Shown piece by piece: positions 28,571 through 37,539 of a stretch of DNA of 64,000 bases. The notes under the pieces were generated by a model, which was not told the DNA's origin, did no database searches, and worked only from the letters and a program-made list of their open reading frames with translations. The DNA lies in assembly GCA_028683385.1 (NCBI GenBank), contig JAQUIJ010000008.1, positions 62,001 to 126,000 of the forward strand. The letters run 5' to 3'. Made by a program: the position numbers and the translations under genes. This DNA is from Prolixibacteraceae bacterium (GTDB taxonomy: Bacteria; Bacteroidota; Bacteroidia; Bacteroidales; Prolixibacteraceae). Position 1 is the stretch's first letter. Each line of letters starts with the position of its first letter.

Positions 28571-28668
28571 AAATACAATGAAACCGCCAATTTTAGAACT
28601 CTTTCTGATGAATGTTGGTTTCTGTAAGTTTTTGTTATAAATCATGGCGAAAGGTTAACAAAAATTGA

Positions 28669-28676
28669 TATATTTG
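28669..28676 (+). promoter_or_regulatory. -7 element of the tRNA-Arg promoter
   Basis: TATATTTG matches the Bacteroidota -7 consensus TAnnTTTG and lies 17 bases before the tRNA. The -33 TTG is not clear at the ideal spacing. Confidence 0.55.
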
Positions 28677-28693
28677 CAGCCGCTAAAAAGGAT

Positions 28694-28767
28694 GTCTCGG
28701 TAGCTCAGCTGGATAGAGCAACGGCCTTCTAAGCCGTAGGTCTTGGGTTCGAATCCCAACCGGGATA
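28694..28767 (+). tRNA. tRNA-Arg (TCT anticodon)
   Basis: The cloverleaf has acceptor GTCTCGG/CCGGGAT, D-arm GCTCAGCTGGATAGAGC, anticodon arm ACGGC-CTTCTAA-GCCGT (anticodon TCT, reading AGA/AGG) and T-arm TTGGG-TTCGAAT-CCCAA. CCA is not encoded. Confidence 0.96.
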
Positions 28768-28785
28768 CAGATTTGAAATTAATAA

Positions 28786-28820
28786 AAAGCGCTTTAATCA
28801 TTAGATTGAAGCGCTTTTTT
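28786..28820 (+). terminator. Terminator after tRNA-Arg
   Basis: AAAGCGCTT pairs with AAGCGCTTT, extended by AATC/GATT, and runs into a T-tract. The rest of the 336-base gap up to hutI shows nothing else I can name. Confidence 0.9.
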
Positions 28821-29103
28821 TATGCTTGTGAATTTCTTTCCGAATATATTACCAAAGGTTATTACTTGAATAAAAACTAACGACTAATTGTTTAATTCGA
28901 TAGATCATCGTAACTTGTTCTTTAATAATACCCTAAAAATAGACAGAAATTTGCCCTATTTATGATCTATTGCATGAAAAACCTGCAATGACTTTCTTTA
29001 ATTGTATTCGAAAAATAAAGACATATCACAAGAAAGTAACTTGTGTTTCGTAGTCCGGAACAAATGAAATATTGAAGTAAAAATTGCATCAAACCCCTAA
29101 GAA

Positions 29104-30351
29104 ATGAGACTGATTCTTGAAAATATAAAAGAACTTGTTCAGGTTGATCCCCAAAATAGGTTATGGGTTGCCGGAAAGTCGATGGCTGAAGTTCAGACCA
29201 TAAAAAATGCATTTCTTCTGATTAAAGGTGAGCAAATTGTCGATTTTGGTCCAATGGAAGAACTTAGTCACTCTGACTTTGAAGCCGACGACCTGATCAT
29301 GGAAATTGATTGTTCCGGTAAAATGGTTTTCCCAAGCTATTGCGATTCGCATACTCATTTGGTTTTTGCGGCCACCCGAGAACTTGAATTCGTTGACCGC
29401 ATTAAAGGTCTTACGTATGAGGAAATTGCTAAAAATGGAGGTGGAATTTTGAATTCAGCCAAACGACTTCAGGAAATGTCGGAGGAAGAATTATACGAAC
29501 AGGCCATGTTGAGACTCGAAGAAATTGCTTTAACCGGAACTGGCGCTGTTGAGATAAAAAGTGGCTACGGACTAACAACCGAATCGGAATTGAAAATGCT
29601 GAGGGTGATTCACCGCATGAAACAACATTCGCCCTTGATGATCAAATCCACTTTTCTTGCACATGCTTTCCCTCTTGAATTTAAAGGGAAACGTGAAGAA
29701 TATATGAATCTGATGATCAATGAAATGATGCCTTTGATCGCTGCCGAAGAACTGGCCGATTATGTGGATGTTTTTTGTGATCGCGGATTTTTTACCATGG
29801 AAGAAAGCGAACGAATTCTGATGGCTGGGATGAAACTAGGTATGCAGGGAAAAATACACGCCAACGAATTGGCTAATTCAGGCGGCGTGCAAGTTGGTGT
29901 AAAATACAATGCCCTTTCGGCCGATCACCTCGAATTTGTTGATGATGAAGAAATTGCTGCATTAATGGGCAGCGAAACCATGCCCACTGTATTGCCGGGC
30001 GCAGCTTTTTTCCTGAATCTGAGATTGGCTCCTGTCCGCAAAATGATTGATGCTGGCTTGCCGGTTGCTTTGGCTTCTGATTATAATCCGGGAACTTCTC
30101 CTTCAGGAAATATGAATTTTATTCAGTCATTGGGCTGTCTTCGCTACGGAATGACACCTGAAGAAACCATTCATGCTACCACAATTAACTCGGCTTATGC
30201 CATGGGAATTAGTGAAAGTTATGGCAGCATTGCCAAAGGGAAAGTGGCCAATTTGTTTATCACCAAAGATATTTCGTCGTATGCAGCGATTCCGTATTCA
30301 TTCGGCTCCAACCTGATTGAAACGGTGATTTTGAATGGGGAAATACAGTAG
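29104..30351 (+). CDS. hutI: Imidazolonepropionase
   Basis: This amidohydrolase opens imidazolone-5-propanoate to N-formimino-L-glutamate in histidine breakdown. Metal-binding motifs are visible: DSHTHLVFAATRE, the His of LAHAFPLEFK, KIHANELANSGG and LASDYNPGTSPSG. The 415-residue length is normal. It is followed by the enzyme for the next step; hutH and hutU are not in the window. Confidence 0.95.
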   Translation: MRLILENIKELVQVDPQNRLWVAGKSMAEVQTIKNAFLLIKGEQIVDFGPMEELSHSDFEADDLIMEIDCSGKMVFPSYCDSHTHLVFAATRELEFVDRIKGLTYEEIAKNGGGILNSAKRLQEMSEEELYEQAMLRLEEIALTGTGAVEIKSGYGLTTESELKMLRVIHRMKQHSPLMIKSTFLAHAFPLEFKGKREEYMNLMINEMMPLIAAEELADYVDVFCDRGFFTMEESERILMAGMKLGMQGKIHANELANSGGVQVGVKYNALSADHLEFVDDEEIAALMGSETMPTVLPGAAFFLNLRLAPVRKMIDAGLPVALASDYNPGTSPSGNMNFIQSLGCLRYGMTPEETIHATTINSAYAMGISESYGSIAKGKVANLFITKDISSYAAIPYSFGSNLIETVILNGEIQ

Positions 30352-30436
30352 ATGTTACGAGTTCAGGGATTCGGGGTACGTGTTTCCCTGATACTTGAAT
30401 CTATTTTCAAATGATTAATGACTTTTTTCTAAAAAT

Positions 30437-32116
30437 ATGAAACAACTGATTGAATGTGTTCCGAATTTTTCGGAGGGGAGAGATGAAAAAATAATCAAAC
30501 AGATAACCGACGCCATCGAAAGTGTGGACGGCATTAAATTGTTGAATGTTGATCCGGGAAAAGCTACCAATCGCACGGTAGTGACCTTTGTGGGTGAACC
30601 TGAACAGGTAATTGAAGCCGCTTTTCAGGGCGCTAAAATGGCAGCTCAACTAATCGACATGAGCAAACACAAAGGCGAGCATCCACGCTTTGGGGCTACC
30701 GATGTTTGTCCGTTGATTCCAATTGCCAACATCACCATGGAAGAAACGGTTGTTTATGCACAGAAACTGGCTAAGCGGATAGGAGAGGAGTTAGGCATTT
30801 CGGTGTATTGTTACGAATTTGTTGCATCAAACGAAGAACGTCGCAGTCTGGCCAATTGCCGTGCCGGCGAATACGAGGGATTGAAGGAAAAACTTCAGAA
30901 TCCGCAATGGAAACCCGATTTTGGACCAGACAAATTGAATGAACGTGCGGGTGCAACGGCCGTTGGCGCTCGTAATTTCCTGATTGCTTACAATGTCAAC
31001 CTAAATACCACATCGGTCCGTCGTGCAAATTCCATTGCTTTCGATGTTCGTGAGGCTGGGCGAGTGGTTCGCGAAGGCGATCCGGTTACAGGTAAAATCG
31101 TAAATGACGCAAACGGCGAACCATTGCGAATTCCCGGAACATTGAAAAAAGTCCGCGCCATTGGGTGGTACATTCAGGAATATGGTATTGCTCAAATTTC
31201 GATGAACCTGACTGATATTACAGTAACTTCGATGCACCAGGCATTTGACGAAGTATCGGAACGAGCCCGCGACCGCGGAATCCGCGTTACCGGATCTGAA
31301 CTCATCGGGGTTATACCATTGCAGGCTATGCTCGATGCCGGTAAATATTTTCTTCGGAAACAGGAACGCTCAGTTGGAATTCCAGATGCCGAAATTATTA
31401 AAATAGCTGTCAAATCGATTGGTTTGGACGAATTGGCGCCTTTCGATCCAAAGAAACGAATCATTGAATACCTGATTGATGATCGGCAAAGTAAATTGGT
31501 TGATATGAGTTTGTCAGGCTTTTCAAACGAGACTTTATCTGAATCCCCGGCTCCTGGTGGTGGTTCTGTTTCGGCTTATGTTGGTGCTTTGGGCGCCGCG
31601 TTGGGTTCGATGGTTGCAAATCTTTCGGCTCACAAACGTGGTTGGGACGACCGCTGGGACGAATTCTCCGATTGGGCCGAAAAAGGTAAACAAGCACACG
31701 ACCGACTTTTGAAATTGGTTGATGAAGATACTGCTGCTTTTAACGCAATTATGGATGCATTCGGGTTGCCCAAAAATACTGATCAGGAGAAAAAAAATCG
31801 CTCGGCAGCCATTCAGAGCGCAACCAAACATGCCATAGAAGTGCCGTTTGAGGTTATGCAAACAGCATATAGTTCTTTGGAAGTTATTCAGGCGATGGCT
31901 ACTATTGGTAACCCAAATTCGCTCTCCGATGCAGGAGTTGGCGCCTTGTGTGCTAGGACAGCCGTTTACGGTGCATATCTCAATGTCAGGATAAATGCAG
32001 GAGGCTTAAGTGATAAAGTTTTTGTTGAAGATGTTCTGGCGAAAGCGTCTCAACTTCTTCAACAAACGCTTTCAAAGGAAGAAGAAATTCTGAGGTTAGT
32101 AGAATCGAAAATATAA
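30437..32116 (+). CDS. ftcD: Bifunctional glutamate formimidoyltransferase / formimidoyl-THF cyclodeaminase
   Basis: Residues about 1-330 are the formimidoyltransferase (IECVPNFSEGRDEKIIKQI, HPRFGATDVCPLIPI). Residues about 350-559 are the cyclodeaminase (SESPAPGGGSVSAYVGALG, DEDTAAFNAIMDAF). Together they move the formimino group of formiminoglutamate to tetrahydrofolate and release ammonia, giving 5,10-methenyl-THF. The fusion resembles the vertebrate enzyme of similar length and occurs in Bacteroidota. It lies 85 bases after hutI and probably belongs to one transcript. Confidence 0.93.
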   Translation: MKQLIECVPNFSEGRDEKIIKQITDAIESVDGIKLLNVDPGKATNRTVVTFVGEPEQVIEAAFQGAKMAAQLIDMSKHKGEHPRFGATDVCPLIPIANITMEETVVYAQKLAKRIGEELGISVYCYEFVASNEERRSLANCRAGEYEGLKEKLQNPQWKPDFGPDKLNERAGATAVGARNFLIAYNVNLNTTSVRRANSIAFDVREAGRVVREGDPVTGKIVNDANGEPLRIPGTLKKVRAIGWYIQEYGIAQISMNLTDITVTSMHQAFDEVSERARDRGIRVTGSELIGVIPLQAMLDAGKYFLRKQERSVGIPDAEIIKIAVKSIGLDELAPFDPKKRIIEYLIDDRQSKLVDMSLSGFSNETLSESPAPGGGSVSAYVGALGAALGSMVANLSAHKRGWDDRWDEFSDWAEKGKQAHDRLLKLVDEDTAAFNAIMDAFGLPKNTDQEKKNRSAAIQSATKHAIEVPFEVMQTAYSSLEVIQAMATIGNPNSLSDAGVGALCARTAVYGAYLNVRINAGGLSDKVFVEDVLAKASQLLQQTLSKEEEILRLVESKI

Positions 32117-32133
32117 ATCCATATTTTGTTTTG

Positions 32134-32166
32134 AGTCAGGGTTTCACTTCAAATGAAGCCCTGACT
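32134..32166. repeat. Palindromic repeat, AGTCAGGG family, copy 1
   Basis: AGTCAGGGTTTCA pairs with TGAAGCCCTGACT around a short loop. Other copies are at 35270-35301 and 40236-40268. It follows the ftcD stop and may also act as a transcript end. Confidence 0.85.
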
Positions 32167-32196
32167 TATTTTAAGATTTAACCAAAATAATGACTC

Positions 32197-32517
32197 ATGA
32201 TTGCACAAACGCCATCTCCACCATATTATGCCGTAATTTTTACTTCAGTCAGGACCGATGGCGACAACGGTTATGCTGAAATGGCCGATCGGATGGTTGA
32301 ATTAGCCAGCCAACAGGAAGGTTGTCTTGGTGTTGAATCTGCCCGAAACGAAGTTGGGATAACTGTTTCGTATTGGCTCGATCTGGAATCTATCAGGAGA
32401 TGGAAGGAGAATTCGGAGCACTCGTTTGCCCGTGAAAAAGGTCGGAGAGAATGGTATCAAGCTTTTAAAGTACGCATAGCAAAAGTAGAGAACGATTTTG
32501 TATTTGACAGGAATTAA
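32197..32517 (+). CDS. Antibiotic biosynthesis monooxygenase (ABM) domain protein
   Basis: This 106-residue ferredoxin-like fold protein has YYAVIFTSVRTDGDNGYAEM, LASQQEGCLGVESAR and SYWLDLESIRRWKENSEH, typical of ABM-domain proteins. Family members include quinol and heme monooxygenases, but many have no known substrate. It has no clear operon partner. Confidence 0.8.
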   Translation: MIAQTPSPPYYAVIFTSVRTDGDNGYAEMADRMVELASQQEGCLGVESARNEVGITVSYWLDLESIRRWKENSEHSFAREKGRREWYQAFKVRIAKVENDFVFDRN

Positions 32518-32577
32518 TCCGAACAGACAATATTAAGGGCATATGATTAGTTTAGGATAGAATAAATTATGAATGAC

Positions 32578-32607
32578 TTGAATCTTCATGTAAATGAAGT
32601 AAATTTG
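32578..32607 (+). promoter_or_regulatory. Bacteroidota-type promoter for the DedA/ATP-grasp gene
   Basis: TTG at 32578-32580, a 19-base spacer and TAAATTTG at 32600-32607 match the -33/-7 consensus. Transcription would begin about 50 bases before the ATG. Confidence 0.7.
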
Positions 32608-32663
32608 CTAAACGACCAATAATTGATAATCGTTAAACCCTAATCTGCCATCAAATAAAATCT

Positions 32664-34394
32664 ATGTTCGACTCCTCATCACTGATTTGGCTACAACATT
32701 GTATTGTAATCTATTTTATGACTTTTCTGCATGAGGATGCTGCTATTTTAGCCGCTGCATTTTCGCGCGTTGAACATGGGATGCCACTTGTTTACGCTTA
32801 TGTGAGTATCTATTTAGGTATTATTTCAGGAGATCTGATTATATATGGTCTTGGTCATTTTGCTCAAAAGAATGCATGGTTACGATCGAAGGTTATTGGT
32901 CCAAAAGTCGAGCGGGTTAAATTGTGGCTCGAATCTCACCTCGTGCGTGTGCTCTTACTTTGCCGCATCACTCCCGGATTGTTGTTCCCAACCTTTGTGG
33001 CTTGTGGCTGGTTCAAAATTCCATTCAGTCGTTTTGCTTTGGTAACCATTGTGTCAGGTATTGTTTATTCTACTATTGTCCTTTCAGTAATTATACTTTT
33101 TGGTGATTTGGTACTGGTACATCTTGACTATTGGGCCTGGATTTTATTGGTAGGTGTTGTGGTCGGATTTGGAATCAGGAACTCATTTAAGCCTCGGTGG
33201 AGTAAAACAACAGAACAGGCCATGGGCGATCTTCCTCCCTCTTTTTTGAAAGTTCTGAAAAAGCATATGCCCCACCTAAAACACAAATTCAATGGGATGC
33301 CGTCGCTCGACGGAATAAAAAGGGTGGTTTCTTTTGCGGAACGTTTACCAAACGGACTGTTCTACATTCCGGTTGGCCTGCGCTGGTTAGTATTATCTGT
33401 GCGCTACCGAAGTCTCACTTTACCAACAGTTTCCAATCCGATGATCGAAACCGGCGGTTTTTGGGGTGAATCAAAAAGCAATATTATGGGTCAGGTGGGT
33501 GACGATCAACAATCGTGGGTTGCCGAGTTTGTTACTCTCCACCGAAATGGCAAAGGCGCTCAATCTGATTATGCAGATGCGTTGTCGATGATGGATGTTA
33601 AAGGTCTTACTTTCCCGATTGTTGTCAAACCTGATGTTGGCTGGCAGGGTTATGGTGTCAGGCTGGTTGAAGATAGCAGTCATTTGTTGCAATACATTTC
33701 CATTTATCCGACGGGCGAAAAAATGGTGCTTCAGCGACCAATTCCTCATGATGGTGAGGCCGGTATTTTCTATGTCAGGTTGCCCGGAGAGGAACATGGA
33801 CGCATTCTGTCTGTCACCTTACGATATTTCCCTTTTGTATATGGCGATGGCGTATCTACTTTGCAGGAACTGATTCAGAACAATGAACGTTCGAGACTAA
33901 GGGCAGGTTTTTATCTTGGCGGAAAATCAGAACACATGGGATTTGAGAAAGAATATCTGGAAATGATTCCTTTGGAAGGAGAACTGGTTAGGTTGTCGTT
34001 TATCGGTAGTATCAGGGTTGGTGGACTTTATCGCGATGCCAGCGATCTGATCACGCCGGAAATGACTAAACGATTTGATGAGATTGCATTAAGCATGCCC
34101 GAATTCTATTTTGGCCGGTTTGATATTCGTTTTGAATCAACCGATTTACTCAAAGAAGGCAAAGGGTTCTCAATCATCGAAATCAATGGCGCAGGTTCCG
34201 AAGCCATCAATGCCTGGGATCCTGAAGTGTCAATTTTCAAGCTGTATCGCGAGTTATTTCAGACACAAAGTTTGTTATTTAAGGTTTCTGCACTCAACCG
34301 ATCACGCGGATACAAACCAATGAGTTTTATTGATTTCCTGAAAGCTGCCCGACGTCAAAACAAACTCATCGATAGCTATCCTCCGGCAGGATAA
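32664..34394 (+). CDS. DedA/VTT membrane domain fused to an ATP-grasp ligase domain
   Basis: Residues about 10-170 form a DedA-type (VTT) membrane domain, with the arginine motif at R101 (CRITPGLLFPTFVACGWFKI) and four to five hydrophobic helices. Residues about 250-545 look like an ATP-grasp fold: PIVVKPDVGWQGYGVRLV gives the nucleotide-binding lysine strand, and FGRFDIRFES (D487) with FSIIEINGAGSEA (E506, N508) gives the metal-binding end. DedA proteins move or flip polyprenyl phosphate or phospholipids; ATP-grasp enzymes join carboxylates to amines. The fused protein might modify a lipid-linked substrate at the membrane, but that is inference. Confidence 0.82.
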   Translation: MFDSSSLIWLQHCIVIYFMTFLHEDAAILAAAFSRVEHGMPLVYAYVSIYLGIISGDLIIYGLGHFAQKNAWLRSKVIGPKVERVKLWLESHLVRVLLLCRITPGLLFPTFVACGWFKIPFSRFALVTIVSGIVYSTIVLSVIILFGDLVLVHLDYWAWILLVGVVVGFGIRNSFKPRWSKTTEQAMGDLPPSFLKVLKKHMPHLKHKFNGMPSLDGIKRVVSFAERLPNGLFYIPVGLRWLVLSVRYRSLTLPTVSNPMIETGGFWGESKSNIMGQVGDDQQSWVAEFVTLHRNGKGAQSDYADALSMMDVKGLTFPIVVKPDVGWQGYGVRLVEDSSHLLQYISIYPTGEKMVLQRPIPHDGEAGIFYVRLPGEEHGRILSVTLRYFPFVYGDGVSTLQELIQNNERSRLRAGFYLGGKSEHMGFEKEYLEMIPLEGELVRLSFIGSIRVGGLYRDASDLITPEMTKRFDEIALSMPEFYFGRFDIRFESTDLLKEGKGFSIIEINGAGSEAINAWDPEVSIFKLYRELFQTQSLLFKVSALNRSRGYKPMSFIDFLKAARRQNKLIDSYPPAG

Positions 34395-34475
34395 TCCAAC
34401 TGAGATTAATTGTTTAGTCGAACAACAGGCTTATTGCCGATTTTGAAACGGATTCGTTTCTCTTTACTGACCGAA

Positions 34476-34550
34476 AAAAGTCATTGGTCAATGGGAAATT
34501 GTTTCAAAACCACTTTTCGAATGACTTATGACCATTTCCCATTTCAAATT
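34476..34550. repeat. Imperfect inverted repeat, GTCATT/GGGAAA family, copy left of phnA-type gene
   Basis: AAAAGTCATTGGTCAATGGG at one end faces GACCATTTCCC at the other, with ACTTTTCGAATGACT in between. It aligns over about 75 bases with 35330-35405. Confidence 0.7.
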
Positions 34551-34632
34551 AGTCGGATATTGTTTTTAGTCTGCTAAATTTCAGATAAGGTTACTAATGT
34601 ATTTTTATCTTCTGATAGTTGGTTTTAAATCT

Positions 34633-34640
34633 TAGATTTG
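34633..34640 (+). promoter_or_regulatory. -7 element before the PhnA-type gene
   Basis: TAGATTTG matches TAnnTTTG and lies 22 bases before the ATG at 34663. Confidence 0.5.
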
Positions 34641-34662
34641 CGGCCAAATTAAAATACGAATA

Positions 34663-35244
34663 ATGAGTGTAGAAAAGGAAATTCAGGCTCGAAGCGGCTC
34701 AAAGTGCGAATTTTGTGGAGCAACCGATGACCTGAAAGTTTATGAAGTTCCGCCAACCTCGAATGGAAAAGCCGACGAATGCGTGTTGGTATGCGATACT
34801 TGTTTGGAACAGATTGAAAATCCGGATAAGATGGATGGCAATCACTGGCGCTGTTTAAACGATAGCATGTGGAGTCCGGTTCCAGCGGTGCAGGTGATGG
34901 CCTGGCGATTGTTGCACCGGTTAAGTGCCGAAGGTTGGTCGCACGATTTGCTCGATATGCTTTACCTCGATGAAGAAACAATGGCATGGGCACAAGCTAC
35001 AGGCGAAGGAATTTCGGCTGAAGATGTGGTGAAACACATAGACAGTAACGGCGTTGTGCTTCAGGGTGGCGATACTGTGGTGCTGATAAAAGATTTGGAT
35101 GTAAAAGGAGGTGGATTCACGGCCAAGCGCGGAACAGCAGTTCGTGGAATCAGACTGGTTGCCGATAATCCGGAACACATTGAAGGTCGCGTAGAAGGAC
35201 AGCAAATTGTGATCCTGACTAAATTTGTGAAGAAATCGACTTAA
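34663..35244 (+). CDS. PhnA/YjdM family zinc-ribbon protein
   Basis: The N-terminal part has a zinc-ribbon with CEFCG and CDTC (four cysteines), and the C-terminal part the PhnA domain (LQGGDTVVLIKDLDVKGGGF, EGRVEGQQIVILTKFVKK). The family was named from alkylphosphonate uptake but has no proven role in it. The 193-residue length is longer than E. coli YjdM owing to a middle segment of about 60 residues. It stands alone between two repeat copies. Confidence 0.85.
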   Translation: MSVEKEIQARSGSKCEFCGATDDLKVYEVPPTSNGKADECVLVCDTCLEQIENPDKMDGNHWRCLNDSMWSPVPAVQVMAWRLLHRLSAEGWSHDLLDMLYLDEETMAWAQATGEGISAEDVVKHIDSNGVVLQGGDTVVLIKDLDVKGGGFTAKRGTAVRGIRLVADNPEHIEGRVEGQQIVILTKFVKKST

Positions 35245-35269
35245 TATTAAGGCATAAAGAGTATTTGAA

Positions 35270-35301
35270 AGTCAGGGTTTCACTCAAGTGAAGCCCTGAC
35301 T
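35270..35301. repeat. Palindromic repeat, AGTCAGGG family, copy 2
   Basis: AGTCAGGGTTTCACT and AGTGAAGCCCTGACT are separated by two bases, a near-perfect 32-base palindrome 26 bases after the PhnA-type gene. Confidence 0.9.
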
Positions 35302-35329
35302 TGGTTTATGAAAAATGATTTTCACTGTA

Positions 35330-35405
35330 AAAAGTCAGTAGTCATTGGGAAAAAGCTTAAACGTGACTTTTCGAATGACTAATGACAATTTCCCTTGCCA
35401 TTGGT
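35330..35405. repeat. Imperfect inverted repeat, GTCATT/GGGAAA family, copy right of phnA-type gene
   Basis: It aligns in the same orientation with 34476-34550, sharing AAAAGTCA, TGGGAAA, ACTTTTCGAATGACT and ATTTCCC. Confidence 0.7.
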
Positions 35406-35440
35406 CAGCTATCATAGTTGCATATTGATCGAATTTCTGT

Positions 35441-36214
35441 TTAAATCCGCTCCTTTATCGTTTTCCAGTTGTGTGTGGTGACAAAACTTTCAGGAAGGAA
35501 GCCTGCCAGCTTTTTCAGGAAAGCATAGGGTAGTGCAAACGACAGCAAATCGGCAGGCATCCGGGTTCGTGCGGCTATGTCGAAATTTCCAATGATTGCT
35601 TTTTCTTCTTTTTTTCGGGCAAGTTTCAACGGCAAAGTGACCAAAGACATGCACGACGATGCAAATGGCGCCAGCACGCGGTCCATGCTTCCCGGCGAGT
35701 CGTAATGCGATAAAAATACCAGCGCGCTTAGTTGGTCGGCATTCACAAAAAACAGTACTGATTCAGGTTCTTCATCAGCCTGGAAATCGTCGAGCGGCTT
35801 AATGACCAGATAAGGTTTGGTGGGTTTTACCGGGTGAATGTTGTCGATTAGGGTTTTAGCCAAACCCGGATTTTGGATAAATCGTTCGCATGGCCGCCAA
35901 AAATCGTCTTTGTTCGACAGAAAATACTCGATGCCTTCAAAAATAGTATCCTGAAACCCAAGGTAAAACGCAGAACAAGGCCAGCCCGTTGATTCTTCAG
36001 CAAATACTACGGGAATTCCGGTTGATGCTTTCATAATGAGCGGAACAATGCAGCCATTTCCTTTTTTCTTTAATTCCAACGCATTGGCTGGTTTTTCATT
36101 GCTGAAATAGACTCCACAGAGTTCGTATTTATCTAATTTTAGTGCTTCGCTGAAGGCCAGCGCGATTTCATTTGGGTTCATAAAAACAGTTTCAAGTTCG
36201 AAATCAAAAGTCAT
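35441..36214 (-). CDS. DUF169 family protein
   Basis: The 257-residue protein matches the COG2043/DUF169 pattern: CGVYFSNEKPANALELKKKG, a middle AFYLGFQD, FFVNADQLSALVFLSHYDSP, LAPFASSCMSLVTLPL and IGNFDIAARTRMPADLLSFA. The conserved cysteines suggest metal or heme binding, but function is unknown. No linked partner. Confidence 0.8.
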   Translation of the reverse strand: MTFDFELETVFMNPNEIALAFSEALKLDKYELCGVYFSNEKPANALELKKKGNGCIVPLIMKASTGIPVVFAEESTGWPCSAFYLGFQDTIFEGIEYFLSNKDDFWRPCERFIQNPGLAKTLIDNIHPVKPTKPYLVIKPLDDFQADEEPESVLFFVNADQLSALVFLSHYDSPGSMDRVLAPFASSCMSLVTLPLKLARKKEEKAIIGNFDIAARTRMPADLLSFALPYAFLKKLAGFLPESFVTTHNWKTIKERI

Positions 36215-36251
36215 AAAAAGAAATGAAAAATCTACACTTATCTTTTAATTT

Positions 36252-37415
36252 CTAGTTCATCTCAATCGGTTTTTTACTCATTCCAAAGATGAATCGAGTG
36301 AAGTTGAATGGCTTAATTACAAGCGAGTAAACGACAGTAATTGTAAATAAAGCACTTAGTGCGATAAATCCGAACTTGCCCCAATTCCCCCAGTTCCACT
36401 GCACAACCACGAATCCAATAAGCAGCAAAACGGTTTGATGCAATATGTAGAATGGCAAAACAGCCTCGTTCAAGGGCTGGCGGTATTTCGATTCCTTGTT
36501 GAGGTATTTCATCCCAATTGCCACGATGAATATAATCCAGCACCAGGTTACCAAAGCTCCAGCCGTTTCCTGAAAGGCATAGTACCCATACACCTGCGTG
36601 TTCTGAAACAATTGTCCAAATGTGGTTTCCTTCAGGCTAAATGATGCAAAATACATTACCGTTAACACCAATCCAATTCCAAGCGCGACTAAACGCGATT
36701 TCAGGAACGATTGTTTCAAACCTTCGTTGTTGGTACACAAAAATCCGAGGAAAAAGAATAGCGCATATTTGGCAAAATCGGCCCAACTGGTGTAGTTCGG
36801 GAAATGTTTTTTAAGCAATACTCCGGCAATGGCAACCGGAATGAACAGTAAAACAGCACCTCCTGAAAATGATGTTATTTTGCTCAAGCGGTTCATCAGG
36901 CGCTCTCCTTTTGCATCGATGTATTTCATCAGGTGGTAAAACAGGATGGAAATGATGAACAGATGGCCCAGGAACCACAAATGATAGGAGATTGCACCGA
37001 TCCAAAGTGGATCGAAACCCATCGGGTAATTAAAAATTCCTCCGGAAAAGTAGGTTTGCAGAAAATCGAAATACCCACCCGTAAACTTGTTGTTCGATAA
37101 TGCTTCAACATATTTCTGTGGCGGGATGAGGAGTAAAACGCCCATCACATAAGGGACCAGCAGGCGAAGGGTTTTGCTTTTCAGGAACGATAAAAACGGT
37201 TTTCGTGCGCCAAATACTCCCGATGCTCCTGAAAGAAAAAAGAAAAGCGGCATAATCCAGAGGTTAATGAACCCCAGAAAAAGCAAAACCGATTCGCTTT
37301 TTACTGGGTTTTTCACATGCCAGTACATGGGATCGAAAAAGTGAGAGGTGTGGAAGAAGAAAACGGTAACGATTGCCAGGATGCGCAACCAGTCGATGTA
37401 ATAAATTCGTTTCAT
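36252..37415 (-). CDS. Membrane acyltransferase (acyltransferase 3 family)
   Basis: A multi-pass protein of about 387 residues begins YYIDWLRILAIVTVFFFHTS, the RxL..H motif region of acyltransferase 3 proteins, and has about ten helices. Such proteins O-acylate glycans or glucans (OpgC-like). I prefer the ATG at 37415 (MKRIYYIDWLR); an upstream ATG at 37445 is in frame but adds unconserved residues. Confidence 0.82.
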   Translation of the reverse strand: MKRIYYIDWLRILAIVTVFFFHTSHFFDPMYWHVKNPVKSESVLLFLGFINLWIMPLFFFLSGASGVFGARKPFLSFLKSKTLRLLVPYVMGVLLLIPPQKYVEALSNNKFTGGYFDFLQTYFSGGIFNYPMGFDPLWIGAISYHLWFLGHLFIISILFYHLMKYIDAKGERLMNRLSKITSFSGGAVLLFIPVAIAGVLLKKHFPNYTSWADFAKYALFFFLGFLCTNNEGLKQSFLKSRLVALGIGLVLTVMYFASFSLKETTFGQLFQNTQVYGYYAFQETAGALVTWCWIIFIVAIGMKYLNKESKYRQPLNEAVLPFYILHQTVLLLIGFVVVQWNWGNWGKFGFIALSALFTITVVYSLVIKPFNFTRFIFGMSKKPIEMN

Positions 37416-37539
37416 GGCTTTGAGGGTTTTAAATGTTTCCGGCAAAGCTATGTGGCGGTGAACTGCTTCAGCGAATGCGCTGGCAAACTGCGTGTTGGCG
37501 TTGGCAAAAACGGAGTACGCATTCGCAAATCAGCACCTG

